DNA from: Enterococcus sp. BWB1-3
GTDB lineage: Bacteria; Bacillota; Bacilli; Lactobacillales; Enterococcaceae
Assembly (NCBI RefSeq): GCF_016745275.1
Contig: NZ_JADOEP010000010.1
Location: 1-64,000, forward strand
Direction: 5' to 3'
DNA length: 64,000 bases
The notes beneath the pieces were generated by a model. The model was given only the letters and a program-made list of their open reading frames with translations. It did not search any database and was not told the origin of the DNA. Below, piece after piece: positions 1 through 7,933 of the stretch (position 1 is its first letter; each line of letters opens with the position of its first letter). Position numbers and translations under genes: made by a program.

Positions 1-1
1 A

Positions 2-367
2 GATTATCTGCCAAGAAAACAAAAATACGAAACCTATAACCGTCTCTTTCAAGAACGGAATAGCTTTTCTAAAACCGATACAGACGCTACCTTTATGCGG
101 ATGAAAGACGATTACATGCGTAATGGACAGTTGAAGCCAGGCTACAACTTACAAATCGCAACAGAAAATCAGTATGTACTGGCGTATGATCTTTTTCCAA
201 ATCCAACCGATACAAAAACCCTAAATCCATTTCTTGACAACTTTTTAGAGCAGCACAAAGAACTCCCTGAATATATTGTGGCAGATGCAGGTTATGGTAG
301 TGAAGAAAATTATATGTATATCCATGATGTTTTACATAAAACGCCTTTGAATAAGATAACCAACTAG
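2..367 (+). pseudogene. IS1182-family transposase, 3' fragment
   Basis: The reading frame is open from the window edge and continues to 367. It contains the DDE-domain stretch [13 protein letters not shown]..., followed by [11 protein letters not shown] and [12 protein letters not shown], which are characteristic of IS1182-family transposases. Homology appears to end near 345, after YIHDVLHK; the last residues and the stop look like unrelated sequence. The usual C-terminal third is therefore missing and the copy is dead. A second, N-terminal fragment of the same family lies at 20834. Confidence 0.85.
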
Positions 368-451
368 ATTAGTATGTGATTTTGGCAATATTTTTAAAAT
401 CAAAGCAATCAAGAATAACACGATGGTCAATAAGATATAGTAATGATTCAT
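332..451 (-). CDS. 39-aa hydrophobic peptide, possibly truncated
   Basis: A short frame starts at ATG 451 behind an AGGTAGG ribosome-binding site and reads [20 protein letters not shown]..., a single membrane segment with a basic tail. Its last residues run into the IS1182 fragment, so the original C-terminus may be lost. It lies at the distal end of the bacteriocin-type operon. A small immunity or accessory peptide is possible, but so is a decaying gene. I do not recognise the family. Confidence 0.35.
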   Translation of the reverse strand: MNHYYILLTIVLFLIALILKILPKSHTNLVGYLIQRRFM

Positions 452-471
452 AGTTTTTTCCTACCTTTACG

Positions 472-689
472 TTATAAATCTTTTCTTGCAAATATAAAGT
501 TTCCTATAAATAGAGATAATGCTGTGACCACCACAAAGAATATAATGTTAGTCCATAAATCTTCTGTTACTTTTCTTTGGGCAAATCAATTATTCCTGTT
601 GGATCAAAGTGATAAGTAGGTAGCATAGATTCAAAAGTGAATTTATAATGTATTAGTAACCAACTTGAATTTTAACATCTTTCAGAATT
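472..689 (-). pseudogene. Remnant of an ABC-2-type permease (C-terminus)
   Basis: On the minus strand one frame reads SWLLIHYKFTFESMLPTYHF and then DPTGIIDLPKEK before a stop. A one-base shift at the KEK codons continues into VTEDLWTNIIFFVVVTALSL and FIGNFIFARKDL with a natural stop at 472. Together these look like the last membrane segment of an ABC-2 permease of the bacteriocin or lantibiotic self-protection type. There is no start codon, and a frameshift separates the two halves. Confidence 0.55.
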
Positions 690-698
690 TTTTGTATT

Positions 699-1898
699 TT
701 AGCGTAAAATGTCTATCAATTCTTTTCGAGAAGCCTCAGATGCAGGAACCACAGAAAATATCAATCCAATACTACTTGATATCCCCACCGCTAATAGTAT
801 GATAGAAAAATCAATAGATACAGGTAATCCTAAGGTTATTCCTAACAAATTAGCTAGTACTATGCCAATAATGTAACCTATAAATCCCCCTATCATTGTT
901 AAAGTTAATCCTTCCAATAAAAATTGAAGGCGTATCATATTTTTTGTAGCACCTAAACTACGTCGAATACCTATTTCTTTTGTTCGCTCTGATACAGAAA
1001 TATACATCATATTCATTACACCAATCCCTGCAATAAATAAGGAAATTCCTGCTATTGCAGAAATAAAATATGTGATAGATGTAAGTACGTTACCTATTCC
1101 GTCTGTCAAAACACTAGAATCTAATGTTTTATATTCTCCTTTGCTATGCATTGTCCCATTGCTAGATAGTGATTTTATAACATCACTTACTACCGCATTA
1201 GGACTCATATTTTTTTCTACAGTTATGTCAACGGTTGATGTATCTTTATCAGAAAAAGCATAAGTTAGATATGTCTTTTGAGGAATTGCAATTTGGTAAG
1301 CATCTGTAGAGAAAAGTGATTCTGATTTTACAGCTTTAAAAATACCTACAATGGTAAAAATACAAGAATCAATTCTCAGACCTCTCCCGAGAGAATTATC
1401 AACGGACGAAAATAATTCTTTAGCTAGTTCAGAATCAATTACTGCAACTTTATTTAGTATCTCACCATCATTTTTTATCAATCCTCGTCCTTTGAGTATT
1501 TCTAAATCGAAATTTTCACCAAGAGAAATTTGTTTACTTTTTTCTTGCCCTCTAATATCTAAACTTACTGGAAACTGATCTAATTTATTATCTGTAAAAT
1601 TACTGGAAACAATACCTTCAACTTTATTTATCAGCATTAAATCTTGTTCATGAAAAAAAGAAATATTTGTCTGATACATTTCTTCATTGCTAGGTTCAAA
1701 ATAGATTGAAATAGTAGCATTACCAGACTTACTATTTGTAAGATCATTTAGTGTCTTTTTTTCAAAGCTTTTTCCTAGAGATAAAATCATAATAACTGAT
1801 GATACACCGATAATTATTCCAACCATAGTTAAAAAACTTCTTCTTCCATTGTTTCTAATAGATCTCAAAGATGTTCTCCAAATAACATATATTTTCAT
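699..1898 (-). CDS. MacB/FtsX-type ABC permease (AS-48H-like)
   Basis: A 399-aa permease with an N-terminal membrane segment (about 20-42), a long MacB_PCD-like extracellular domain (about 45-265), and three C-terminal membrane helices. The FtsX signature GIGVMNMMYISVSERTKEIG and the motif RRSLGATK are visible. It overlaps the upstream ATPase gene by 4 bp (ATGA). Together with the ATPase and membrane-fusion protein it forms a tripartite exporter like the EFGH set of enterocin AS-48, which adds to self-protection. The residue distribution supports this topology; the substrate is inferred from the operon only. Confidence 0.85.
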   Translation of the reverse strand: MKIYVIWRTSLRSIRNNGRRSFLTMVGIIIGVSSVIMILSLGKSFEKKTLNDLTNSKSGNATISIYFEPSNEEMYQTNISFFHEQDLMLINKVEGIVSSNFTDNKLDQFPVSLDIRGQEKSKQISLGENFDLEILKGRGLIKNDGEILNKVAVIDSELAKELFSSVDNSLGRGLRIDSCIFTIVGIFKAVKSESLFSTDAYQIAIPQKTYLTYAFSDKDTSTVDITVEKNMSPNAVVSDVIKSLSSNGTMHSKGEYKTLDSSVLTDGIGNVLTSITYFISAIAGISLFIAGIGVMNMMYISVSERTKEIGIRRSLGATKNMIRLQFLLEGLTLTMIGGFIGYIIGIVLANLLGITLGLPVSIDFSIILLAVGISSSIGLIFSVVPASEASRKELIDILR

Positions 1899-2578
1899 GG
1901 CTTAATCTCTTTATCACTAGTTATTTTTCCATCTTCTATTTTAATTAATCTTGAACAATAAGAAACTACATCAGGATCATGAGTAACTAAAATACAAGTT
2001 ATGTTATCTAAACGATTCAAGTTTTGGATTAATTTCAATATTTCTTTTGAAGTGTGTGTATCGAGTGCACCCGTAGGTTCATCTGCCATTAAGAATCTTG
2101 GCTTATTTACTAATGCACGTGCAATAGCTACACGTTGCTGTTGTCCACCTGATAAATGTTTAGGATATTTCTGTGCTTTATTATCAAGTCCAACACGTAT
2201 CAACGCATTTTGAACAAGTTCTTTTGTTTTGTGTATTCCATAATCGTTATAGAGTAAAGGCAATTCGACGTTTTCAAAAACTGTGTTATTTTCAATCAAT
2301 GAAAAGTTCTGGAACACAAAGCCTACTACGGTATTCCGTATTTTAGAAAGTGCTACATCTGAAAAGTTAATAAAATTAGATTCTTCAAATATATATTCCC
2401 CATCAAATGAAGTATCTAAAAAACCTAAAATATTAATTAATGTTGATTTACCTGAACCTGAAGGTCCCATAATTGCAACCATTTCTCCATCAGAAATATG
2501 AAGGTCAACATTTTTTAAAGCATGAAAGTGTTCTAAGTGAGATTTATAATATTTATTTACATTCGTTAAAGTTATCAT
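1895..2578 (-). CDS. ABC transporter ATPase, MacB/LolD type (AS-48G-like)
   Basis: A 227-aa ATP-binding subunit with Walker A GPSGSGKSTLIN, a Q-loop, the signature LSGGQQQRVAIARAL, Walker B FLMADEPTGALD and the H-loop histidine of LVTHDPD. These residues are intact, so the protein should hydrolyse ATP. It starts at ATG 2578, overlapping the stop of the membrane-fusion gene, with GAGGTG upstream. The neighbours show it energises the permease at 699-1898. Confidence 0.92.
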   Translation of the reverse strand: MITLTNVNKYYKSHLEHFHALKNVDLHISDGEMVAIMGPSGSGKSTLINILGFLDTSFDGEYIFEESNFINFSDVALSKIRNTVVGFVFQNFSLIENNTVFENVELPLLYNDYGIHKTKELVQNALIRVGLDNKAQKYPKHLSGGQQQRVAIARALVNKPRFLMADEPTGALDTHTSKEILKLIQNLNRLDNITCILVTHDPDVVSYCSRLIKIEDGKITSDKEIKP

Positions 2579-3762
2579 TTTTTCACCTCAACAACTAATC
2601 CATCTTTTATGTGTTCATCCGGATTTGTTATAATATTGTCTCCGACAGATACTCCATCAAGAACAATATATACTCCATTTTCCTCTTTTAAAGATATACT
2701 TGTTTTTACTGCTTTACTATCTTTATATAAAAAAACAAATTTTTCTTTTTCAGATTCAATAACTGCTGTTTTTGATATTCTAATTTCTTCGATATTTACT
2801 AAAACATCAACACTTAATCCAAACTGTAACTGCTTATCAGGTTTGATAATAAAGTTATAATTAGAAATTTGGTTAGAAGATGTAGCATTACTTGATTCAA
2901 AATTATTTTTTGGTAATTTTTCAATGAGCTTTATATTTCCACTTATTTGTTCGTTTGAAGTGATGGGCTTAACGATTACTTTCTGCTCCTTGAATAATCT
3001 ATGATAATCATACTCAGATACAGTAGCATCAATTACTGTTTGAGGACTAACTAATGTAATAAATGGTTGAGAGGGGTCTGTCTTTCCTTTCATATTTATG
3101 TATGCTATACCACTCATGTCACTTGTAACTGTAGTTGTAATTTTTTCTTTGGTTTTTGCTACTGTAGTGTTTGCATTTGATAATTCAAGATTGGCAGAAT
3201 CTAAGTTTTGTTGATTCTGAATAATAACTCCTTTTTGAGTTTCTATAGAATCTTCAAGCTGATCTACTATAGATTTTAACTCGCTTTTTTTCGCTTCATC
3301 CTCAGGCGTATCAGTTTTTTGATTGTTGTACTTATTTATCGCTTCTGTCAACTCAGAATTCAATGAATCTTGTTTTTCAATAGCAAGACTTAGGTTTTGT
3401 TGTGCAATATCTACTGCCAAAACTAACTTACTAAGAGATTGCTCTTCTCCATCTGCCTGATCCTTAACGGTATCATTCTGATAAGTAAACAAGAGTGTTC
3501 CTTCTGAAATTTCCTGACCATCTGTAATAGAAATAGAGCATACATTACCAAGGGATTCATTAATGAAAATTTCTTTGATATTTTCTGCCTGTACAATTCC
3601 ACTAAAAATTAGAGGATCAATGTATTCAATAGTAGCAATCTCATATATAGGTTTGATACTATTTTCTTTCTTAGTAAAAGCATAAAAGAGTAAGCTACCT
3701 ATTACGGCAATAATTATCAGTGAGATAATTATAACGTGAAGTTTATTTTTTAGATATACCAT
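2575..3762 (-). CDS. Membrane-fusion (HlyD/MacA-like) export subunit (AS-48F-like)
   Basis: A 395-aa protein with an N-terminal membrane anchor (about 8-30), a barrel-sandwich half containing VCSISITDGQEISEGTLLF, and a long coiled coil (about 100-205) rich in Q, E, N and K. The second lipoyl half and beta-barrel follow, with EIRISKTAVIES. This is the MacA/HlyD fold order. The start at 3762 has AAGGAG seven bases upstream. It joins the ATPase and permease downstream and matches the size of As-48F by recollection. Confidence 0.85.
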   Translation of the reverse strand: MVYLKNKLHVIIISLIIIAVIGSLLFYAFTKKENSIKPIYEIATIEYIDPLIFSGIVQAENIKEIFINESLGNVCSISITDGQEISEGTLLFTYQNDTVKDQADGEEQSLSKLVLAVDIAQQNLSLAIEKQDSLNSELTEAINKYNNQKTDTPEDEAKKSELKSIVDQLEDSIETQKGVIIQNQQNLDSANLELSNANTTVAKTKEKITTTVTSDMSGIAYINMKGKTDPSQPFITLVSPQTVIDATVSEYDYHRLFKEQKVIVKPITSNEQISGNIKLIEKLPKNNFESSNATSSNQISNYNFIIKPDKQLQFGLSVDVLVNIEEIRISKTAVIESEKEKFVFLYKDSKAVKTSISLKEENGVYIVLDGVSVGDNIITNPDEHIKDGLVVEVKK

Positions 3763-3779
3763 TGGTCAACTCCTTTTAA

Positions 3780-4289
3780 TCATATATGGACAAAAAGTGG
3801 GGCTACATAACACTCTAATAATGCTGCTAAAAATACTAATGAGAAATTTACAAATATTAGTATAGAGATAAATTTGAAAAATGTTGATAAGTTAGTTAGC
3901 TTTGATGGATGTTTGACAATCAGTAAAAAGAGATTTATATATACATATGGAATAATACTAGCTACTATAATTGCTGCTAACAATTCAATTACTCCATGTA
4001 TCCAAAAAAAAGATAAAGCAGAGTATATTCCTACTGTTTGACTAGCTCCTCCTACTAAAATTCCTACTATAAAAAATTGATAACAAATAAATAGAATAGA
4101 GCCTATTCCTAAGCTAATAATAGAATTTATAAGCAAATCAATGTGTATTTTAGAATTTGTCAAAAAAATTTGAGAAAAATCTAGGTTCAAATCCGGGTTC
4201 GTATCTACTGGATTAGAAAGTAATAATCCTAGTATTAAAGACCCTATCCCTATGGCTAGTGACAGGCTAAAAACATAGCTAAATTTCAT
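3780..4289 (-). CDS. SpoIIM/DUF95 family membrane protein (AS-48C/CclC-like)
   Basis: A 169-aa integral membrane protein with about five hydrophobic segments, including the WIHGVIELLAAIIVAS stretch typical of SpoIIM/DUF95 proteins. I chose ATG 4289 (MKFSYVFS), which has GGAG eight bases upstream, rather than the longer frame from 4328. The gene then overlaps the ATPase gene by 11 bp. DUF95 proteins are constant members of circular-bacteriocin clusters, where they take part in maturation, secretion and immunity; that role is inferred here from context. Confidence 0.8.
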   Translation of the reverse strand: MKFSYVFSLSLAIGIGSLILGLLLSNPVDTNPDLNLDFSQIFLTNSKIHIDLLINSIISLGIGSILFICYQFFIVGILVGGASQTVGIYSALSFFWIHGVIELLAAIIVASIIPYVYINLFLLIVKHPSKLTNLSTFFKFISILIFVNFSLVFLAALLECYVAPLFVHI

Positions 4290-4956
4290 CTGATATACTC
4301 CAATCAAGTGATGCTCCAATAACATCATCAGAATAGCCCAATATGGCTTTATGGGTAGCCAAGTTTTCTATCATTTTTTCTTTTGAGTGAGTAGTGTAGA
4401 TAACAATAGAATTATATTCCTTTACAAAAGACTGTAATGCTTTAGTTAATGCTGTTTTAGATAAATCATCTAAATTTACAAATGGCTCATCTAGTAGTAA
4501 AATATGTGGCTTACAAATCATAGCTAAAACAATACTCAATTTTTGCTTAGTGCCTAAAGACATATCCTTGGTTAATGTTGAAATATATTTGTATAATCCA
4601 GATTCTTGTATAAATATTTCGACAATCTGATTGCTTTCGAAATCAGAAATAAGCTTTCTTACAAAGCTAATCATTTCTTGCCCTGTCAGAAAATCGTAAA
4701 GAAATAACTCATTTCCTATCAGATATACTAATTCTAAGTATTTTTTATAATTTAATTTACATGAAATACTTTTATTTATAACATCTCCTTCAAAAGAAGT
4801 AACTCCTGCAAGTATATTTAATAGTGTAGTTTTTCCTATACCATTCTCTCCACATATTTTAACTAGAGAAGTGTTTGGAATACTGAAATTTGAAATATTA
4901 ATGATTACTCTATCTGAATCGTCATACGTTTTTTGTACATTTTCTATCTTTAGCAT
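4279..4956 (-). CDS. ABC transporter ATPase of bacteriocin production (AS-48D/CclT-like)
   Basis: A 225-aa ATP-binding protein with Walker A GENGIGKTTLLNILAG, the signature region DMSLGTKQKLSIVLAM (an LSxGxKQ form usual in bacteriocin and ABC-2 ATPases), Walker B ILLLDEPFVNLD and H-loop TTHSKE. It overlaps the large membrane protein gene upstream by 35 bp and the DUF95 gene downstream. This arrangement indicates one coupled complex that secretes or pumps out the peptide. Confidence 0.88.
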   Translation of the reverse strand: MLKIENVQKTYDDSDRVIINISNFSIPNTSLVKICGENGIGKTTLLNILAGVTSFEGDVINKSISCKLNYKKYLELVYLIGNELFLYDFLTGQEMISFVRKLISDFESNQIVEIFIQESGLYKYISTLTKDMSLGTKQKLSIVLAMICKPHILLLDEPFVNLDDLSKTALTKALQSFVKEYNSIVIYTTHSKEKMIENLATHKAILGYSDDVIGASLDWSISDEI

Positions 4957-6223
4957 ATATAAAGCAACTCCTTAGAATAGTGTAGATGATTAAAAATAGT
5001 CCATATCCAATGAGAAATATGTTTAAATATACGAATGTAGAATATTTTATATATAAAGCTATAACAATATTCCCAATATAAATTCCTGATCCTATGACAA
5101 AAAAATCTTCTATGGATTCATAAAATCCTGAATATCCAGAACTAATTATTTCAATAGGAATGTCCAAATTACCTGTTTTTTGCCAAATATTAAGAATATT
5201 AATACATAGTAGCGATACCGTATATACTATAATAATTACCAAAGGATTAAATGAACCTCTAATAAAAATAACAGGTAATGTAAGGATCACAATTAAAATG
5301 GATATTTCTTTATTTAGCATCTGTACAAATTTAATTGCTAATAAGAATCTAGCAGAAAATTTTTTCATAAAATAATAATTGACCAGCTCAGACTGTTCGA
5401 AAAAGTGCGATTTAAATAAAAGATGTTTTAAGAAAATATTATAAGTAGTAGGCAGCAAAGCATAATAGTATACCAATATGATGTTAGGAGAGATAGAGAA
5501 TTTATTTGTCACAATTCTTGATATAAATAGTGCTGTAATACATAAACCTGACATGAAAATTATTTTTAGTCTAATTCTGTAGAAATCAAAAAAGGTACGA
5601 AAAGGTGCCGATAAAATTGTCAAGACAGTGTGTTCATGATAAATTTTTCTGCTTTTTATAAAACTGAATAGCAATAATTTGTTTTTATTTAATAACAGAA
5701 TATTATGTTTATAGCAATAAAAAATAATCTGGATAAAGAAATTGAATAGTAAGACAATTAGACCTATCCAACCTATTTGTAAATCTCTTATGATAATACA
5801 GCTAGCAAAAAAAATTAGATATATTATATAGTGTAACGACATTGAACTCATGATTATTGGAAAAACGAGCTTCCAAATTCTTTCTTTAAAACTTAATCTA
5901 GAAGAGATAGTAGGGAGAAGAAAGCTAACTTCATATAACTTTGTTTCGTAACTTATAGTTTCAATATTAGTAGTCACTAAAATGATAAAGTATATAGAAG
6001 CCGTAATAAGTATAGGTAAATTTGTTTTTATGGCAACAAAAATTAATAGGCAAATAAAAGTTGGTGATAAAACTCTTAAATATTTATTGACCCATAATAT
6101 TATACGAATCACAAAACTTATGTCTTCATCCTTCAAAACTTTCTTTAAAAAAGAGAATCTTGTTCGAAGATTATATGCCAGTTCCCTATTATTCTGAATT
6201 TTTTTAACATTCCAATAATTCAT
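4922..6223 (-). CDS. Large polytopic membrane protein (AS-48B/CclB-like position)
   Basis: A 433-aa, strongly hydrophobic protein with roughly ten predicted membrane segments and basic loops; I see no catalytic motif. It starts at ATG 6223, sharing ATGA with the stop of the 37-aa peptide gene, so the two are translationally coupled. In circular-bacteriocin operons a 400-560-aa multi-membrane protein (AS-48B, CclB) is required for maturation or cyclisation. Position, size and hydrophobicity match, but sequence identity cannot be judged by eye. Confidence 0.65.
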   Translation of the reverse strand: MNYWNVKKIQNNRELAYNLRTRFSFLKKVLKDEDISFVIRIILWVNKYLRVLSPTFICLLIFVAIKTNLPILITASIYFIILVTTNIETISYETKLYEVSFLLPTISSRLSFKERIWKLVFPIIMSSMSLHYIIYLIFFASCIIIRDLQIGWIGLIVLLFNFFIQIIFYCYKHNILLLNKNKLLLFSFIKSRKIYHEHTVLTILSAPFRTFFDFYRIRLKIIFMSGLCITALFISRIVTNKFSISPNIILVYYYALLPTTYNIFLKHLLFKSHFFEQSELVNYYFMKKFSARFLLAIKFVQMLNKEISILIVILTLPVIFIRGSFNPLVIIIVYTVSLLCINILNIWQKTGNLDIPIEIISSGYSGFYESIEDFFVIGSGIYIGNIVIALYIKYSTFVYLNIFLIGYGLFLIIYTILRSCFIYAKDRKCTKNV

Positions 6224-6333
6224 ATCAATTTAACCACTTGCAAAATTGCGGAGACTATTCCAAATAATAGAATAAGTATACAAAAGACAAAAATCAACCA
6301 CAAACCCCATTTTCTTTTTTTATAGTTTTTCAT
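6220..6333 (-). CDS. 37-aa cationic single-span peptide, candidate immunity peptide
   Basis: A short gene starting at ATG 6333 with a perfect AGGAGG eight bases upstream. It encodes a basic head, MKNYKKRKWG, followed by one hydrophobic helix ending LQVVKLI. Its stop overlaps the start of the 433-aa gene. Circular-bacteriocin clusters carry small, cationic, hydrophobic immunity proteins (AS-48D1, CclI), and this peptide fits in charge and place, although it is shorter than those known to me. Confidence 0.7.
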   Translation of the reverse strand: MKNYKKRKWGLWLIFVFCILILLFGIVSAILQVVKLI

Positions 6334-6335
6334 TT

Positions 6336-6869
6336 TTACTTTCCTCCTATAGTTAAAATATTACTAATAGTCATTAACGATCCTAGGCAAATTATCAAAA
6401 ATAATCCTAAAATAAGACGCCGAGTATTTACAACTATTTTTTTAGTTTTCAAATAGTAAAAATAGTAAAGGCATAAAACAATCCAAGTGGATGGGAAAAG
6501 ACTTAGTTTAATAAAGTCATATATATTATTAAAATCAATAAAAATTAAGAAAAGAAGATTGAGTACTACTCCTATAATATTCGCGAATACTACTATAGTG
6601 AATGATTGTCTAAACCCCATTCTAATTTTTACGACCCAGCCACTTATTATTGAAAGTATGAGAGTCCCAATAATTGTCGAAATATACGCAAATAAAAGTT
6701 GAATCGCATAGATTACAAATGGGACAGTTTTAACGTTAATTACATTAACAAACTCTTCGATCTCTTTAAACTTATTAATAATCTCAAATTTTTGCATTGC
6801 TATATATGTACTAGAATATAAAACAATGGCTAAAAGAAAAAATAATCCAATATTTTTGATTCGTGACAT
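6336..6869 (-). CDS. 177-aa Yip1-like membrane protein (CclD-like)
   Basis: A polytopic protein with about five membrane segments. I chose ATG 6869 (MSRIKNIGL), which has AAGGG about eight bases upstream, over an in-frame GTG nine bases earlier. It is the first gene after the precursor and its hairpin. Carnocyclin-type operons have a similar-sized multi-span protein (CclD) next to the structural gene. The central part, YISTIIGTLILSIISGWVVK, resembles Yip1-like domains. Function is inferred from context. Confidence 0.7.
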   Translation of the reverse strand: MSRIKNIGLFFLLAIVLYSSTYIAMQKFEIINKFKEIEEFVNVINVKTVPFVIYAIQLLFAYISTIIGTLILSIISGWVVKIRMGFRQSFTIVVFANIIGVVLNLLFLIFIDFNNIYDFIKLSLFPSTWIVLCLYYFYYLKTKKIVVNTRRLILGLFLIICLGSLMTISNILTIGGK

Positions 6870-6885
6870 CTTACACACCCTTTTA

Positions 6886-6916
6886 AAAAGAGCCTAAACG
6901 CTTTGTTTAAGCTCTT
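6886..6916 (-). terminator. Hairpin with T-run between precursor and operon
   Basis: On the minus strand the arms TTAAGAGCTTAAAC and GTTTAGGCTCTT enclose a five-base loop with one mismatch and are followed by TTTTT. It lies 13 bases after the precursor stop and before the next ribosome-binding site. Such a partial terminator allows far more precursor mRNA than downstream mRNA. Confidence 0.75.
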
Positions 6917-6928
6917 AACTAAATTTGT

Positions 6929-7150
6929 TTATAAAGCCATTGCTGCATATCTCCCTGCTCTTCTTGCAGTAGCAGCTATTGTAGCACGATAAGCCCAAAC
7001 TGCTGCACTAGCAGATGCACCAATACCGCAAAGAGTAAGTAGTAGAGATGCCCATGCAATCCAATCTAATGCAGCCAGGATCGAACCTGCTGCTGATAGA
7101 GAACATCCAATAAGACCTCTGATAAGTAAAGCATTTTTACCATTAAACAT
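6929..7150 (-). CDS. Putative circular-bacteriocin precursor (73 aa)
   Basis: The gene starts at ATG 7150, with GAGGTG upstream; a longer frame from 7213 lacks such a site. The peptide is Ala-rich and cationic, with one Lys, five Arg and one Asp. It contains the helix-forming stretch DWIAWASLLLTLCGIGASAS and ends RRAGRYAAMAL. The C-terminal half aligns by eye with the Trp-helix and basic helix of AS-48 (GWVTTIVSILTAVG and KRAVIAW) and with amylocyclicin-like ends (GKKYAAAW). By analogy the leader would be about six or seven residues, with head-to-tail joining to L73; this is inference. Cys16, Cys41 and Arg in place of Lys are unusual. Another helical bacteriocin class is the main alternative. 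Confidence 0.75.
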   Translation of the reverse strand: MFNGKNALLIRGLIGCSLSAAGSILAALDWIAWASLLLTLCGIGASASAAVWAYRATIAATARRAGRYAAMAL

Positions 7151-7223
7151 GATTTCACCTCTTTTCTTCTTCAAAATCATCAGAAAAATCCAGTTACTAA
7201 TTAAATGATTCACAAAAAATCAT

Positions 7224-7269
7224 CCTAAAAGATGTTTTTTTAGGTGAGGGTATAGCTTCATCTATACCC
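7224..7269 (-). promoter_or_regulatory. Two hairpins in the bacteriocin mRNA leader
   Basis: In the transcribed minus strand an 8-bp stem GGGTATAG/CTATACCC is followed by a second stem CCTAAAA/TTTTAGG and shortly after by TTTTTT. They lie within the roughly 180-nt untranslated leader. They may stabilise the mRNA or act as an attenuator. Confidence 0.5.
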
Positions 7270-7340
7270 TATTCTTACTATAAAAATAGCTTTTCGGATT
7301 TCTTAAAGCAAATCGAATAAAAAGAATTTTTTGATAACTT

Positions 7341-7369
7341 ATTATATCAAATTGTGATTTTTATAACAA
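7341..7369 (-). promoter_or_regulatory. Sigma-A promoter of the bacteriocin operon
   Basis: The minus strand reads TTGTTA (7369-7364), a 17-bp spacer and TATAAT (7346-7341). It is the only strong promoter seen upstream of the precursor and places the transcript start near 7334. Confidence 0.8.
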
Positions 7370-7501
7370 GCATCCTTTGTGAGTCGTGGTTTATTTAGTT
7401 TGCAATTTACATCAATGAAAATAACAAATTTTTAAAAATTTTGTTTCAGGAGTTTCATATCAGTAATTTTTACTCATTCTTTATTACGAGGAGGTGAAAA
7501 T

Positions 7502-7768
7502 ATGTCTGAAAACTTTAAGGAAAAAGAAACTATATACAAACTTATGCGGGAAATCATTCAAGAAAGAAGGGAATTAAGTAAGCAATATTATGAATTAAAA
7601 GAGCGATTAGAGAAATTAGATCAATCATCAGTGCATCCTATTGCCTATGACCATCAACCTACAGAAAACGGAACTGGTTTATCAATTTTAGACAAAGAAA
7701 GAATCAAGCAACAAGATTACTACATCAAAAACAACAAAAGCTCACACTATGTTTCCTATGAGCAATAA
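7502..7768 (+). CDS. 88-aa coiled-coil protein of the integrated element
   Basis: The gene starts at ATG 7502 behind GAGGAGGTG. Residues 8-45 (LMREIIQERRELSKQYYELK...) form a heptad-rich, charged helix likely to be a coiled coil. The C-terminus is polar and low in hydrophobics, so the protein is soluble. I do not recognise it. It opens a rightward set that ends with the excisionase and integrase genes, so it probably belongs to the regulatory end module of the mobile element. Confidence 0.65.
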   Translation: MSENFKEKETIYKLMREIIQERRELSKQYYELKERLEKLDQSSVHPIAYDHQPTENGTGLSILDKERIKQQDYYIKNNKSSHYVSYEQ

Positions 7769-7919
7769 GCAACTCTTCAAGAAATTGCAAGATGAATTTA
7801 AACTAAGGATTACTTACTCCAATTTTATATGTAATGTATTGCCTAGAATAAATGGTGATAAGAAGATTCCTGTAGAGAGAGCCTATCGTGGCTACTGGCA
7901 GTACCGTTTGAAAAGCTAA
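7758..7919 (+). CDS. 53-aa small basic protein of the element
   Basis: An open frame from ATG 7758 (or in-frame ATG 7749) overlaps the end of the preceding gene and ends at TAA 7919. It reads MSNKQLFKKLQDEFKLRITY..., ending YRGYWQYRLKS, basic and aromatic. There is no strong ribosome-binding site, so translation would be coupled to the upstream gene. The sigma-like gene follows 14 bp later. Function unknown. Confidence 0.55.
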   Translation: MSNKQLFKKLQDEFKLRITYSNFICNVLPRINGDKKIPVERAYRGYWQYRLKS

Positions 7920-7933
7920 AGGGGGGTGGGTTT

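Noticed and set aside
6929-7213. Longer 94-aa form of the bacteriocin precursor
   Set aside because: The extra N-terminal residues come from the ribosome-binding-site region (GAGGTGAAATC) and have no site of their own.
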